Below are positions 55,889-64,000 of a DNA stretch of 64,000 bases, piece after piece (the stretch's first letter is position 1; each line of letters begins with the position of its first letter). The notes beneath the pieces are model-generated. The model was given only the letters and a program-made list of their open reading frames with translations, was not told the origin of the DNA and did not search any database. The stretch comes from DATBSL01 sp964561785 (lineage in GTDB: Bacteria > Acidobacteriota > Vicinamibacteria > Fen-336). Where the stretch lies: contig CAZLRF010000010.1 in assembly GCA_964561785.1 (NCBI GenBank), positions 1 through 64,000 on the forward strand, in the 5' to 3' direction. A program made the position numbers and the translations under genes.

Positions 55889-57028
55889 TCACGAGGACGC
55901 GCGCCGGCGCAGCCCCAGGCCCGGGCCGTCCGGGAGGACGAGGCGCCCGTCGCGGACCGCCACGCCCTCCCACGGGTCGTTCGCCACCAGCAGGTGGCCG
56001 TCGAGATCGGCGAAGTCCACGAGGGGCGAGAGGTGCGCGGCGGCGGTCGTGCTGACCGAGCTCGACACCATGCAGCCCAGCATCACCCGCAGGCCGCACG
56101 CGCGCGCGGTGTGGATCATCCGCAGGGCCTCGCGCAGCCCGCCCGCCTTGTCGAGCTTCACGTTGACCCCGTCGTAGGCGCCGGCGAGGGCCGGGATCGA
56201 GGAGGCGCGCAGGCAGGCCTCGTCGGCGAAGACGGGGACGGGCGAGCGCTCGCGCACCCAGGCCGTCTCCTCCACCATCGCCGCCGGCATCGGCTGCTCG
56301 ACGAGCTCGACCCCCCGGGAGGCCAGCCACTCGATCTTCCGCAGGGCGGTCTGCTTGTCCTTCCACCCCTCGTTCGCGTCCACCCGGAGCGGTTTGCCCG
56401 TGACGCTGCGTACGGCGTCGATCGTCGCCTCGTCCGAGTCGAGGCCGACCTTGACCTTGAGGACGGGGAACTCCGCCGCCTCCCGCACCTTCTGGCGCGT
56501 CAGCTCCGGGGTGTCGATGCCGATCGAGAACGTGGTGATCGGGGTGTTCGCGGGGTCGAGCCCGAGAAGGCGGAAGACCGGCACCCCGAGCGCCTTTCCC
56601 GTCCAGTCGTGCAGCGCGAGGTCGAGGGCGGCCCGCGCCGCGTACTGCCCCTCGAGGGCGCGGAACGCCCCGCCGAGGAGCGTCTCGAGCCGCCAGGGGT
56701 CGCCGGCGAGGACGACGTCCCTCGCCGCGAGGACCGCCTTCTGGGCCTCGGCCGCGCTCTCGTGGTAGCGCACGATCGGCGCGCCCTCGCCGAGGCCGCT
56801 CACGCCGTCGCGGGTGTAGCGCAGGTGCAGGGTGTCCCGGTGCTCGCTCGACGACATCGTGGTCGTCCAGGTGTGGCGCAGGCGCAGCCTGACGATCTCG
56901 GTCTCGAGCCCTTCGGCCACGGCAGCCTCCCCGGGGGGCGGGCCGCCGGCGGCGCGGGCGGGGCCTCCCGGGAGGACCGCCGCCCCCAGCGCGCCCGCCG
57001 CCCCGACCATCCAGTCCCTGCGCTTCAT
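55889..57028 (-). CDS. L-Ala-D/L-Glu-type dipeptide epimerase, Tat-exported
   Basis: A 379-aa enolase-superfamily enzyme of the AE epimerase group, recognised by TTFSIGIDTPEL, catalytic Lys191-Val-Lys193 (KVKVG), metal Asp218 (VDANEGW), Glu244 (VEQP), Asp269 (ADEA) and KLDK at 291-294. The N-terminus MKRRDWMVGAAGALGAAV is a Tat-type signal, so the enzyme probably works outside the cytoplasm, unlike the known cytoplasmic homologues. It would convert L-Ala-D-Glu to L-Ala-L-Glu, letting muropeptide-derived dipeptides be used. Divergent from an AGCS symporter/LysA pair. Confidence 0.85.
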   Translation of the reverse strand: MKRRDWMVGAAGALGAAVLPGGPARAAGGPPPGEAAVAEGLETEIVRLRLRHTWTTTMSSSEHRDTLHLRYTRDGVSGLGEGAPIVRYHESAAEAQKAVLAARDVVLAGDPWRLETLLGGAFRALEGQYAARAALDLALHDWTGKALGVPVFRLLGLDPANTPITTFSIGIDTPELTRQKVREAAEFPVLKVKVGLDSDEATIDAVRSVTGKPLRVDANEGWKDKQTALRKIEWLASRGVELVEQPMPAAMVEETAWVRERSPVPVFADEACLRASSIPALAGAYDGVNVKLDKAGGLREALRMIHTARACGLRVMLGCMVSSSVSTTAAAHLSPLVDFADLDGHLLVANDPWEGVAVRDGRLVLPDGPGLGLRRRASS

Positions 57029-57074
57029 CCCGCCCTCTCTCGCGGGGCAGCGTAGCACGAGCCGCGGGCTGTTC

Positions 57075-57080
57075 TATGAT
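57075..57080 (+). promoter_or_regulatory. Candidate -10 (TATGAT) of the AGCS-lysA operon
   Basis: TATGAT lies between the divergent epimerase and AGCS genes. It is 26 nt before a CTG with GGGGGAGA upstream, and 107 nt before the GTG at 57188. Confidence 0.35.
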
Positions 57081-57187
57081 GTCGGCCCGATGCCGCGGGG
57101 GAGACGCTGACCAACCAACCCGCAGACTCCGCTCTCGCCTCCGCCGGCGCCTGGCTCGCCGCGGCCGTCTCGGGCGCGGCCGACGCC

Positions 57188-58501
57188 GTGTACGGCCCGT
57201 GGACGATCGCGCTGCTGTTCGCGGTGGCGATCTTCCTAACGGTGCGCCTGCGGTTCGTCCAGGTCACCCGCTTCCGTGACGCCGTGCGTTCGTTCCGGCC
57301 CGCGACGGGCGAGGGGGGCGGGGCGCTCAGCCCCTTCCAGGCGTTCATGACCGCGCTCGCGGCGACGATCGGCACCGGGAACATCGCGGGGGTCGCGACC
57401 GCCGTCGTGTCGGGGGGGCCGGGGGCCCTGTTCTGGATCTGGTGCTACGGGTTCTTCGCGACCGCGGTGAAGCTCTCGGAGGCGGTGCTCGGGGTCAGCT
57501 TCCGCCGGCTCGGCGAGGGCCGTCTCTCCGCCGGGCCCATGCACTACCTGCGCGACGGCCTGGGCCTGCGACGCCTCGGCTGGGTGTACGCCCTCGTCGC
57601 CGGACTCGCCGCCCTCACGACCACGCCGTTCACCCAGCCGAACTCGATCGCGGTGGTCCTCGAGAGCCAGCTCGGCATCGACACCCTCGCGACTGGCGTC
57701 GTCGTGGCCGTGCTGACCTGGCTCGTGGTGATCGGCGGCGTCACGTCGATCGGACGTGCGGCGGAGAAGCTCTCGCCGCTCAAGGTGGCGCTCTACCTCG
57801 CGGGGGGGATTCTCGTGATCGCCCTCCACGCGGACCGCCTGCCGGGAACGATCGCCCTCGTGCTCGAGGAGGCGTTCTCGCTGCGCGCGGCGGGCGGGAC
57901 GGCGGCCGGGGTCGGGGTGCTCGTCGCGATGCGCTACGGCCTCGCCCGCGGGATGTACGCGAACGAGGCGGGCTACGGCACGGCGGCCTTCGTTTACGGG
58001 ACCGCCCGCAGCCGGCGGCCCGCGCAGCAGGGCATGGCCGCGGTCATGGAGGTGTTCGTGATCTCGTTCCTCACCTCCTCGATCAGCGGGCTCAGCATCC
58101 TCGTGACCGGCGTGTGGCGCTCGGGCCTGACGTCCACCGCGGCGGTGGCCGAGGCCTTCAACCACGCGGTTCCGGTCGCCGGGGGATGGGTCGTGGCCTT
58201 CTGCACGTTCCTCTTCGGCTACACGACGCTCATCGGGTGGTCGTACTACGGCGAGGTGTGCCTCGAGTACCTCTTCGGCCCGCGGGTCGTCCGGCCCTAC
58301 CGCTGGGTCTACTGCGGGCTCGTCGTGCTCGGGGCGACGAGCCGGGTCGAGCTCGTGTGGGCGTGGGGGGACCTCATGAACGGCCTCCAGATCTTCCCCA
58401 ACCTGGTCGGCGTGGTGGGGCTCTCGGGGCTCGTCGCCCGGGTGCTGCGGGAGGACGCGGCGGCGACGCGGGGGGAGCCCGCGGGGGGAGGACGGCGGTG
58501 A
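57188..58501 (+). CDS. Alanine/glycine:cation symporter (AGCS family)
   Basis: A 437-aa integral membrane protein with about eleven helices. The AGCS signature GTGNIAGVATAVVSGGPGALFWIW is clear, as are KLSEAVLGVSFR and NEAGYGTAAFVYGTA. It imports alanine or glycine with sodium. The GTG at 57188 leaves only five residues before the first helix; homologues have ~20 more, so a CTG at 57107 (L/M-TNQPADSALASAG), preceded by GGGGGAGA, may be the true start. Overlaps the next gene by GTGA. Placement beside dipeptide epimerase and LysA suggests uptake of alanine released from peptidoglycan. Confidence 0.9.
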   Translation: MYGPWTIALLFAVAIFLTVRLRFVQVTRFRDAVRSFRPATGEGGGALSPFQAFMTALAATIGTGNIAGVATAVVSGGPGALFWIWCYGFFATAVKLSEAVLGVSFRRLGEGRLSAGPMHYLRDGLGLRRLGWVYALVAGLAALTTTPFTQPNSIAVVLESQLGIDTLATGVVVAVLTWLVVIGGVTSIGRAAEKLSPLKVALYLAGGILVIALHADRLPGTIALVLEEAFSLRAAGGTAAGVGVLVAMRYGLARGMYANEAGYGTAAFVYGTARSRRPAQQGMAAVMEVFVISFLTSSISGLSILVTGVWRSGLTSTAAVAEAFNHAVPVAGGWVVAFCTFLFGYTTLIGWSYYGEVCLEYLFGPRVVRPYRWVYCGLVVLGATSRVELVWAWGDLMNGLQIFPNLVGVVGLSGLVARVLREDAAATRGEPAGGGRR

Positions 58502-59736
58502 GCGGTTTCGCCAGGGTCGGGGACGTTCTAGGGTGCGACGGCGTCTCGCTCGAGGAGGCGGCTCGTGCCCACGGCACGCCGCTCTACGTGTACAGCCGCG
58601 CCGCGATCGAGGAGGGCTTCTCGGCCTACGAGGCGGCGTTCGCCTCCGCCCGGCCGCGGATCTGCTACGCGGTCAAGGCGAACGGCAACGGGGCCATCCT
58701 TCGCCTGCTCGCCTCGCGCGGCGCCGGGGCCGACATCGTCTCCGGGGGGGAGCTCCTCGCGGCGCGGCGGGCCGGGTTCCCCCCGGAGCGGATCGTCTTC
58801 GCCGGCGTCGGCAAGTCCGAGGCCGAGATCGCCCTCGGCCTCGAGCACGGGATCGGCGAGTGGAACGCCGAGAGCGAGGAGGAGATCGCCCGGATCGGCG
58901 CCGCGGCGGCCGTGCGGGGCGGCCGCGCGCGGATCTTGCTGCGCGTGAACCCCGACATCGACCCCCGGTCCCACCCCTACATCTCGACCGGGCTGCGCGA
59001 GGCCAAGTTCGGCGTGCCGATCGGTCGCGCCCGTGAGATCTTCCGCCGGTCGCGGGAGCGGGACGGGGTCGACATGGTCGGGGTGCAGTGCCACATCGGC
59101 TCGCAGATCACCGACATGGAGCCGCTCGCGGCGGCCGCGCGGGCCCTCGCCCGGCTCAGCCGGGAGCTGCTCGACGAGGGCTTCGCGCTGCGGACGATCG
59201 ACCTCGGGGGGGGGCTGGGCGTCAGCTACGACGGGAGCGAGGCGCCCGACCCGCGGCGCCTCGCCGCCGCCGTGCTGCCGGCGGTGGAGAGGCTGCCCCT
59301 GAGGCTCGTCCTCGAGCCGGGGCGCTCGCTGGTGGCGCGCGCGGGCGTGCTGCTCACGCGCGTGCTCTACGTCAAGGAGGGAGAAGGCCGGACGTTCGTG
59401 GTCGTCGACGCCGCGATGAACGACCTGCTGCGGCCGGCGCTCTACGACGCCTTCCACCGCGTGGAGCCGGTGACGCGGCGGGGGAGGAGGGCGGCGCTCG
59501 TCGACGTGGTGGGGCCGGTGTGCGAGACGGCGGACTTCCTCGCCCGGCGCCGCGAGCTGGAGAGGCCCGAGCCGGGCGAGCTGCTCGCCGTGCGCGACGC
59601 GGGGGCTTACGGGTTCTCGATGTCCTCGAACTACAACATGCGGCCGCGCGCGGCCGAGGTGATGGTCGAGGACGGGGGCGTACGCCTCGTCCGCCGCCGC
59701 GAGACCTTCGAGGACCTGGTGCGGACGGAGGTCTGA
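58498..59736 (+). CDS. lysA: Diaminopimelate decarboxylase
   Basis: A 412-aa fold-type III PLP enzyme making lysine from meso-diaminopimelate. PLP Lys60 in CYAVKANGN, the glycine-rich GGGLGVSYDGSEAP, EPGRSLVARAGVLLT, CHIGSQI and the catalytic-Cys segment VGPVCETADF, then GAYGFSMSSNYN, are all present. The GTG start is coupled (GTGA) to the AGCS stop. Within the surrounding cluster it may act in catabolism of cell-wall diaminopimelate as much as biosynthesis. No other lysine-pathway gene is nearby. Confidence 0.95.
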   Translation: MSGFARVGDVLGCDGVSLEEAARAHGTPLYVYSRAAIEEGFSAYEAAFASARPRICYAVKANGNGAILRLLASRGAGADIVSGGELLAARRAGFPPERIVFAGVGKSEAEIALGLEHGIGEWNAESEEEIARIGAAAAVRGGRARILLRVNPDIDPRSHPYISTGLREAKFGVPIGRAREIFRRSRERDGVDMVGVQCHIGSQITDMEPLAAAARALARLSRELLDEGFALRTIDLGGGLGVSYDGSEAPDPRRLAAAVLPAVERLPLRLVLEPGRSLVARAGVLLTRVLYVKEGEGRTFVVVDAAMNDLLRPALYDAFHRVEPVTRRGRRAALVDVVGPVCETADFLARRRELERPEPGELLAVRDAGAYGFSMSSNYNMRPRAAEVMVEDGGVRLVRRRETFEDLVRTEV

Positions 59737-59745
59737 CCGGAGCCC

Positions 59746-60684
59746 CTACGGGGCCGCGATCCGGTCGGAGATCACCCGGCCGTGCTCGCTCGAGCGGGCG
59801 AGGCGGTCGAAGGTGTCGTAGAGGGCGGCCGAGATCTCCGCGATCGCGTCCTCGCCCTCCTTCTCCCGGACGAGGAACGAGGTCATGATCGCCGCCTCGT
59901 AGGGGCGGCCGGGCACGTCCACCCACGCCGCCTCGCACCGTACGCCCTCGAGGGCGCCCGGTTTGCTCACGGCGCGGACGCCCTCGGGCAGGCCGCGCCG
60001 GAAGGGCGACGCCTCGTCGGGGACCGAGGCGACCGCGAGGATGTCGCGGGCGAGGCCGGGGGCGAGGCCCTCGCCCGTGGCCACGATCCCGGCGAGCCGC
60101 GCCATCTCGCGGGGCGTCGACACGTTCTCGTCTCCGCGCCGGGCGGCCTCGAGGTCCATCATCAGCCGGCGCAGGCGCGTCCGCGGGAGGCCGAGGCCTT
60201 CGAGGCGCCGGTTGACCGCGTCCATGCCCACCCGGCGCACGAGGACGTTCGTGGCCTCGTTGTCCGACCAGCCGATCATCAGGACGGCGAGGTCGCGCCA
60301 GGTGAGGCTCACTCGGTCGCCGAGCTCCTGCAGGATGCCTCCGCCCCGCACACGGGGCGCCGGCGGCCGGGTCTCGCCGGCGAGGTCGAGGCGACCCTCG
60401 CCCGCCTGCCGGTAGAGCTCGTAGAGCACGGCGAGCTTGATCGACGAGGCGGTGGGGAAGGTCTCGTCGGGGCGCAGCTCGATCGCGGCCCCCGTCGCGA
60501 CGTCGCGGACGAAGACGCCGAGGACCCCGTCGAGGCGGGCGTCGACCGCGCGCAGGCGCGACTCGAGCCGCGCGAGGAGCGCGGCCTCCTTCGGCGGCCG
60601 CTCGGAGGCGAGACCGGGCGCCGCGAGGACGCCGAGGAGGAGGGCGAGGGTGGCGGCGCGCGAGCGGGTCAGGGCTGCTTCCAT
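59746..60684 (-). CDS. Exported class A beta-lactamase-fold serine hydrolase
   Basis: A 312-aa protein with an N-terminal signal peptide. Active-site elements of the PBP/beta-lactamase fold are visible: Ser80-x-x-Lys83, Ser140-Asp141-Asn142 and the third-strand Lys241-Pro-Gly in place of KTG. A clear ExELN omega-loop Glu is not evident. The KPG variation and cell-wall context argue that its substrate is a muropeptide or peptidoglycan rather than a beta-lactam, although resistance cannot be excluded. It overlaps the end of the peptide-binding gene. Confidence 0.78.
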   Translation of the reverse strand: MEAALTRSRAATLALLLGVLAAPGLASERPPKEAALLARLESRLRAVDARLDGVLGVFVRDVATGAAIELRPDETFPTASSIKLAVLYELYRQAGEGRLDLAGETRPPAPRVRGGGILQELGDRVSLTWRDLAVLMIGWSDNEATNVLVRRVGMDAVNRRLEGLGLPRTRLRRLMMDLEAARRGDENVSTPREMARLAGIVATGEGLAPGLARDILAVASVPDEASPFRRGLPEGVRAVSKPGALEGVRCEAAWVDVPGRPYEAAIMTSFLVREKEGEDAIAEISAALYDTFDRLARSSEHGRVISDRIAAP

Positions 60685-62126
60685 GCCTTGTCGAACCTCA
60701 GGATGCCGGTGGGCCCGACCGCGAGGCCGTGGACGTGGCGGCGGTGGGCCGTGAACACGGGGGTGTGGTAGAGCGGGACGAAGGGCATGTCCCGCTGGAA
60801 CTGCTCCTGCGCCGAGCGGTAGAGGGCGAGGCGGGCGGCGGGGGCGCGCTCGACCCGGGCCCGCTTGAGGAGCCCGTCCACGGTCGGGCTGCGGTAGCGG
60901 CTGCGGTTCGTGGTGCCGACGGAGCCCGAGTCGAGCAGAGCGGTGAGGAAGTCGTTGGCGTCGAGCGTGTCGGCCTGCCAGCCCAGCAGCGCGAGGTCGA
61001 AGTCGCCCGCCGCCGTCAGCCGCACCTGCTCGCTCCAGGTCGGGGTCTCGCGCAGGACGACGGCCACTCCCACCCGGGCGAGGTCGTCGCGGAGGCGGCG
61101 GGCGACCCCGAGCGGGTCGACGAGGTACGGGCGCGGGTCGCGCGAGACGGTGAGCGTCGGCCCGAGCGGCCCGGCGGGAAGCGCGGCGTCGAGAAGGCGG
61201 CGGGCGGCCTCGGGGTCGAGGACCAGCTCCCGGGCGCGAGCGTCGTGGCCGGAGAGGGTCGGCGGCAGCGGCCCGTGCGCCGGCTCCGCGTGGCCGCCGA
61301 GGACGTCACGCGTCAGCGCGACGCGGTCGATCGCGCGGGAGAGCGCGCGGCGGACGCGGGCGTCCGTGAACGGGGGGCGCTCGTTGTTGACCGCGAGGTA
61401 GACCAGGTTGAGCCCGGTCTGGGAGTCGAGGGCGAGGCCCGCCTCGTCGCGCAGCCGAGCGGCCCGCCCGGGGCCGAGGGCCGAGGTGACGTCCGCCTCG
61501 CCCGACACGAGGGCGGCGGCGAGGGCGTCCTCGTCGGCGAAGCGGCGGAACGCGAGGCGGAGGAGGCGCGGCCGTCCCGCCCAGTGTCCCGCGAAGGCCT
61601 CGAGCTCGACGAGGCCGGGGCGGGCCCGGACGAGCTTGAATGGGCCCGTGCCGACCGGCGGACCTTCCGGGGCGTCGTGCAGGCGGAGGGGGCTCTGCAG
61701 GGCGAAGAAGGGTTGCGAGAGCGTCGAGAGGAGAGCGGCGTTCGGCCGCTCGAGGGTGAGCTGGACCACGAGCGGCCCGAGCCTCTCCGCCCGTCCCGGG
61801 AAGGCACGCTCGCGCCGCAGGTGCTCGAAGTTGCCGACCACCGCGTCCGCGTCGAAGAGCGACCCGTCGTGGAAGCGCACCCCCTCGCGCAGGGTGAAGG
61901 TCCACACCCGCTGGTCGGCCGTGGCCCAGCTGGTCGCGAGCACCCCTTCGGGACGGAGCGAGCCGGGCCGGACGCGGACGAGCGTGTCGCAGACGCTCGC
62001 GACGATCTCCGCGGCGACGATGTCGGTGGCCTGGTGCGGCTCGAGGCCTGCGGGCTCGGCGAGCGTCCCCACCACGAGCGTGTCCGTCGGGGCGGCGAGG
62101 AGCGCGGCGAGGAGGAGCGGAGTCAA
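60669..62126 (-). CDS. ABC-type peptide substrate-binding protein, family 5
   Basis: A 485-aa exported protein. The family 5 pattern is clear: TLVVGTLAEPAGLEPHQATDIVAAEIV, WTFTLREGVRFHDGS, VGTGPFKLVR and FTDARVRRALSRAIDR; ends with the DMPFVPLYHTPVFTA block. Relatives bind di/oligopeptides, including muropeptides (DppA/OppA/MppA). No matching permease or ATPase genes are in the window. The TTG start lies in a TTGA overlap with the NlpC/P60 stop, so the two are coupled and the protein has only a short signal sequence. Confidence 0.82.
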   Translation of the reverse strand: MTPLLLAALLAAPTDTLVVGTLAEPAGLEPHQATDIVAAEIVASVCDTLVRVRPGSLRPEGVLATSWATADQRVWTFTLREGVRFHDGSLFDADAVVGNFEHLRRERAFPGRAERLGPLVVQLTLERPNAALLSTLSQPFFALQSPLRLHDAPEGPPVGTGPFKLVRARPGLVELEAFAGHWAGRPRLLRLAFRRFADEDALAAALVSGEADVTSALGPGRAARLRDEAGLALDSQTGLNLVYLAVNNERPPFTDARVRRALSRAIDRVALTRDVLGGHAEPAHGPLPPTLSGHDARARELVLDPEAARRLLDAALPAGPLGPTLTVSRDPRPYLVDPLGVARRLRDDLARVGVAVVLRETPTWSEQVRLTAAGDFDLALLGWQADTLDANDFLTALLDSGSVGTTNRSRYRSPTVDGLLKRARVERAPAARLALYRSAQEQFQRDMPFVPLYHTPVFTAHRRHVHGLAVGPTGILRFDKAWKQP

Positions 62127-63001
62127 CGCGGCCGCCGGGCGCCCTGATAGATCGCCGCCCAGTGGGGGTCGTCGAGGCGGTCCTCGCGCACGACCGGGGT
62201 CTCGTGGGTGGTCGCGTTGACGAAGCGTCCGTCCCCGAGGTACAGGCCCACGTGCGTGATGTCCCACGCGTCGCGGCCGAAGAACACGAGGTCGCCGGGG
62301 GCGAGGTCCTCGCGCGACACCCAGGCGGTGCCGGGGGCTTCGTACTGCAGGTGCGCGTCGCGGGGGAGACGGACGCCGTGGGCGTGGTACACGCGGCTGA
62401 CGAGGCCCGAGCAGTCGATGCCGCGGACGGTCATGCCGCCCCAGAGATAGGGTACGCCCAGGAAGCGGCGGGCGGTGGCGATCACGTCGAGCGGCGTCCC
62501 CCGCGCGGGCGGGGCGGAGGCGTCCACCTCCCGCACGTCCCCTCGCTGGATCCACGCGGTGTCGCCGGACGGCAGCCGCACGGGGATCCATCGAGGGGAC
62601 GGACCCTCGCCCGCGACCTCGAGGCGCGTGGCGAGCGGCGCCTGCACCCTCGGCCGGGCGCTCGTGACGTCCGGCTCACGGTAGAGATTGGCCATGAGGC
62701 TCGTGACCTCCACCACGCGTCCGGCGCGCGCGTAGCGGGGTGCGGTCTCGTCCGGGTACGGGACGAGGGCGGCGCGGGGGATGAAGCCCGTGTAGCGGTC
62801 GGGCGTGCGCACCCGGGCGAACGCCCCCGTCGTCTCGAGGACGTCGACGGTCTCGCCGAGCGTCGCCTGGCTGACCACGTCGACGGAGTCGTCGGGGAGA
62901 GAGTACAGGTTCTCGACCGCGACCGCGACGACCGCCTGCGGGGCGGAGGAGCCGGCGCCCGCGAGCGGGGCGAGGGCGGCCACGAGCGCGAGGGGGCTCA
63001 C
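62123..63001 (-). CDS. Exported SH3-NlpC/P60 cell-wall endopeptidase (YkfC-like)
   Basis: A 292-aa protein with an N-terminal signal, two SH3-like domains (residues ~25-160) and a C-terminal NlpC/P60 cysteine peptidase. Catalytic Cys197 in RGIDCSGLVSRVY, His250 in DITHVGLYLGDG and a third residue near Asn262 are visible. Similar proteins cleave gamma-D-Glu-diaminopimelate bonds and are encoded next to epimerases in Bacillus ykf. A TAGAAT -10-like element lies 6 nt before the GTG start, suggesting a leaderless mRNA. Confidence 0.88.
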   Translation of the reverse strand: MSPLALVAALAPLAGAGSSAPQAVVAVAVENLYSLPDDSVDVVSQATLGETVDVLETTGAFARVRTPDRYTGFIPRAALVPYPDETAPRYARAGRVVEVTSLMANLYREPDVTSARPRVQAPLATRLEVAGEGPSPRWIPVRLPSGDTAWIQRGDVREVDASAPPARGTPLDVIATARRFLGVPYLWGGMTVRGIDCSGLVSRVYHAHGVRLPRDAHLQYEAPGTAWVSREDLAPGDLVFFGRDAWDITHVGLYLGDGRFVNATTHETPVVREDRLDDPHWAAIYQGARRPR

Positions 63002-63007
63002 GGCCGG

Positions 63008-63013
63008 ATTCTA
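63008..63013 (-). promoter_or_regulatory. Candidate -10 (TAGAAT) before the NlpC/P60 gene
   Basis: On the minus strand TAGAAT ends 6 nt before the GTG at 63001. It sits between the permease stop and this start, so the peptidase operon can be transcribed apart from the permease. Confidence 0.4.
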
Positions 63014-63017
63014 ACCG

Positions 63018-64000
<983 letters not shown>

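Noticed and set aside
59746..60684. Call as an antibiotic-resistance beta-lactamase
   Set aside because: KPG third motif, unclear omega loop and cell-wall peptide context make resistance function unsupported.

Overview
The window is about 64 kb of very GC-rich, gene-dense bacterial DNA that reads as chromosome. No rRNA, tRNA, CRISPR array, intact insertion sequence, prophage or plasmid function was seen. The family mix (CRTAC1-like FG-GAP/ASPIC proteins, DUF1080 hydrolases, serine/threonine kinases with WD40 or FHA domains, a PATAN/J-domain/TPR protein, many Sec- or Tat-exported hydrolases, a large M1-M28-PDZ peptidase) resembles Acidobacteriota, perhaps a Thermoanaerobaculia-like lineage. 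This is inferred from gene content only and no marker gene is present to confirm it.

Layout. 0.06-7.3 kb: a divergent GH38-like hydrolase, a ChaN-PDZ protein and a secreted M1-M28-PDZ peptidase. 7.3-11.4 kb: a nucleotidyltransferase-like pair, then deoC and an ALDH16-type dehydrogenase. 11.5-19.0 kb: a glycosidase, a 52-aa membrane peptide, a ureide-permease-like transporter, ribokinase, a secreted ADP-ribosylglycohydrolase-family protein and a small secreted protein. 19.0-27.4 kb (minus strand): an FG-GAP/ASPIC protein, ornithine aminotransferase, glutamine synthetase and a beta-galactosidase with an inserted LamG-like domain. 27.5-33.1 kb: two Ser/Thr kinases. 33.2-37.5 kb: a lipoprotein, a DUF1080 hydrolase, an MFS nucleoside-type permease and an SSS symporter. 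37.5-37.86 kb: an IS21 relic and a strong terminator. 37.9-42.2 kb: an unidentified surface protein and a coupled receiver/lipoprotein/GH43 operon. 42.3-49.4 kb: rubrerythrin, an NTT-like transporter with HEAT repeats, a double cyclic-nucleotide-binding protein, envelope helpers and a PATAN/J/TPR protein. 49.5-55.9 kb: a multi-GAF hybrid kinase, XdhC, a small secreted protein, a MinD-like ATPase and a J/HTH protein. 55.9-64 kb: dipeptide epimerase, AGCS symporter, LysA-type decarboxylase, beta-lactamase-fold hydrolase, peptide-binding protein, SH3-NlpC/P60 peptidase and a partial MacB-like permease.

How it works together. Two regions look like coherent catabolic units. In the first, a secreted ADP-ribosylglycohydrolase-family enzyme, a permease and ribokinase, with DeoC/ALDH16 nearby, suggest scavenging of external N-ribosides or (deoxy)ribose. 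In the second, an endopeptidase, binding protein, L-Ala-D/L-Glu epimerase, amino-acid symporter and diaminopimelate decarboxylase form a plausible route for using cell-wall peptides, similar in content to Bacillus ykf. The remaining secreted glycosidases fit a heterotrophic lifestyle on polymers.

Expression signals. Several genes have a TANNNT element, often TAGGCT, only 5-13 nt before the start codon, which suggests leaderless or near-leaderless mRNAs. Many adjacent genes overlap by four bases as GTGA or ATGA, and three as TTGA using a TTG start.
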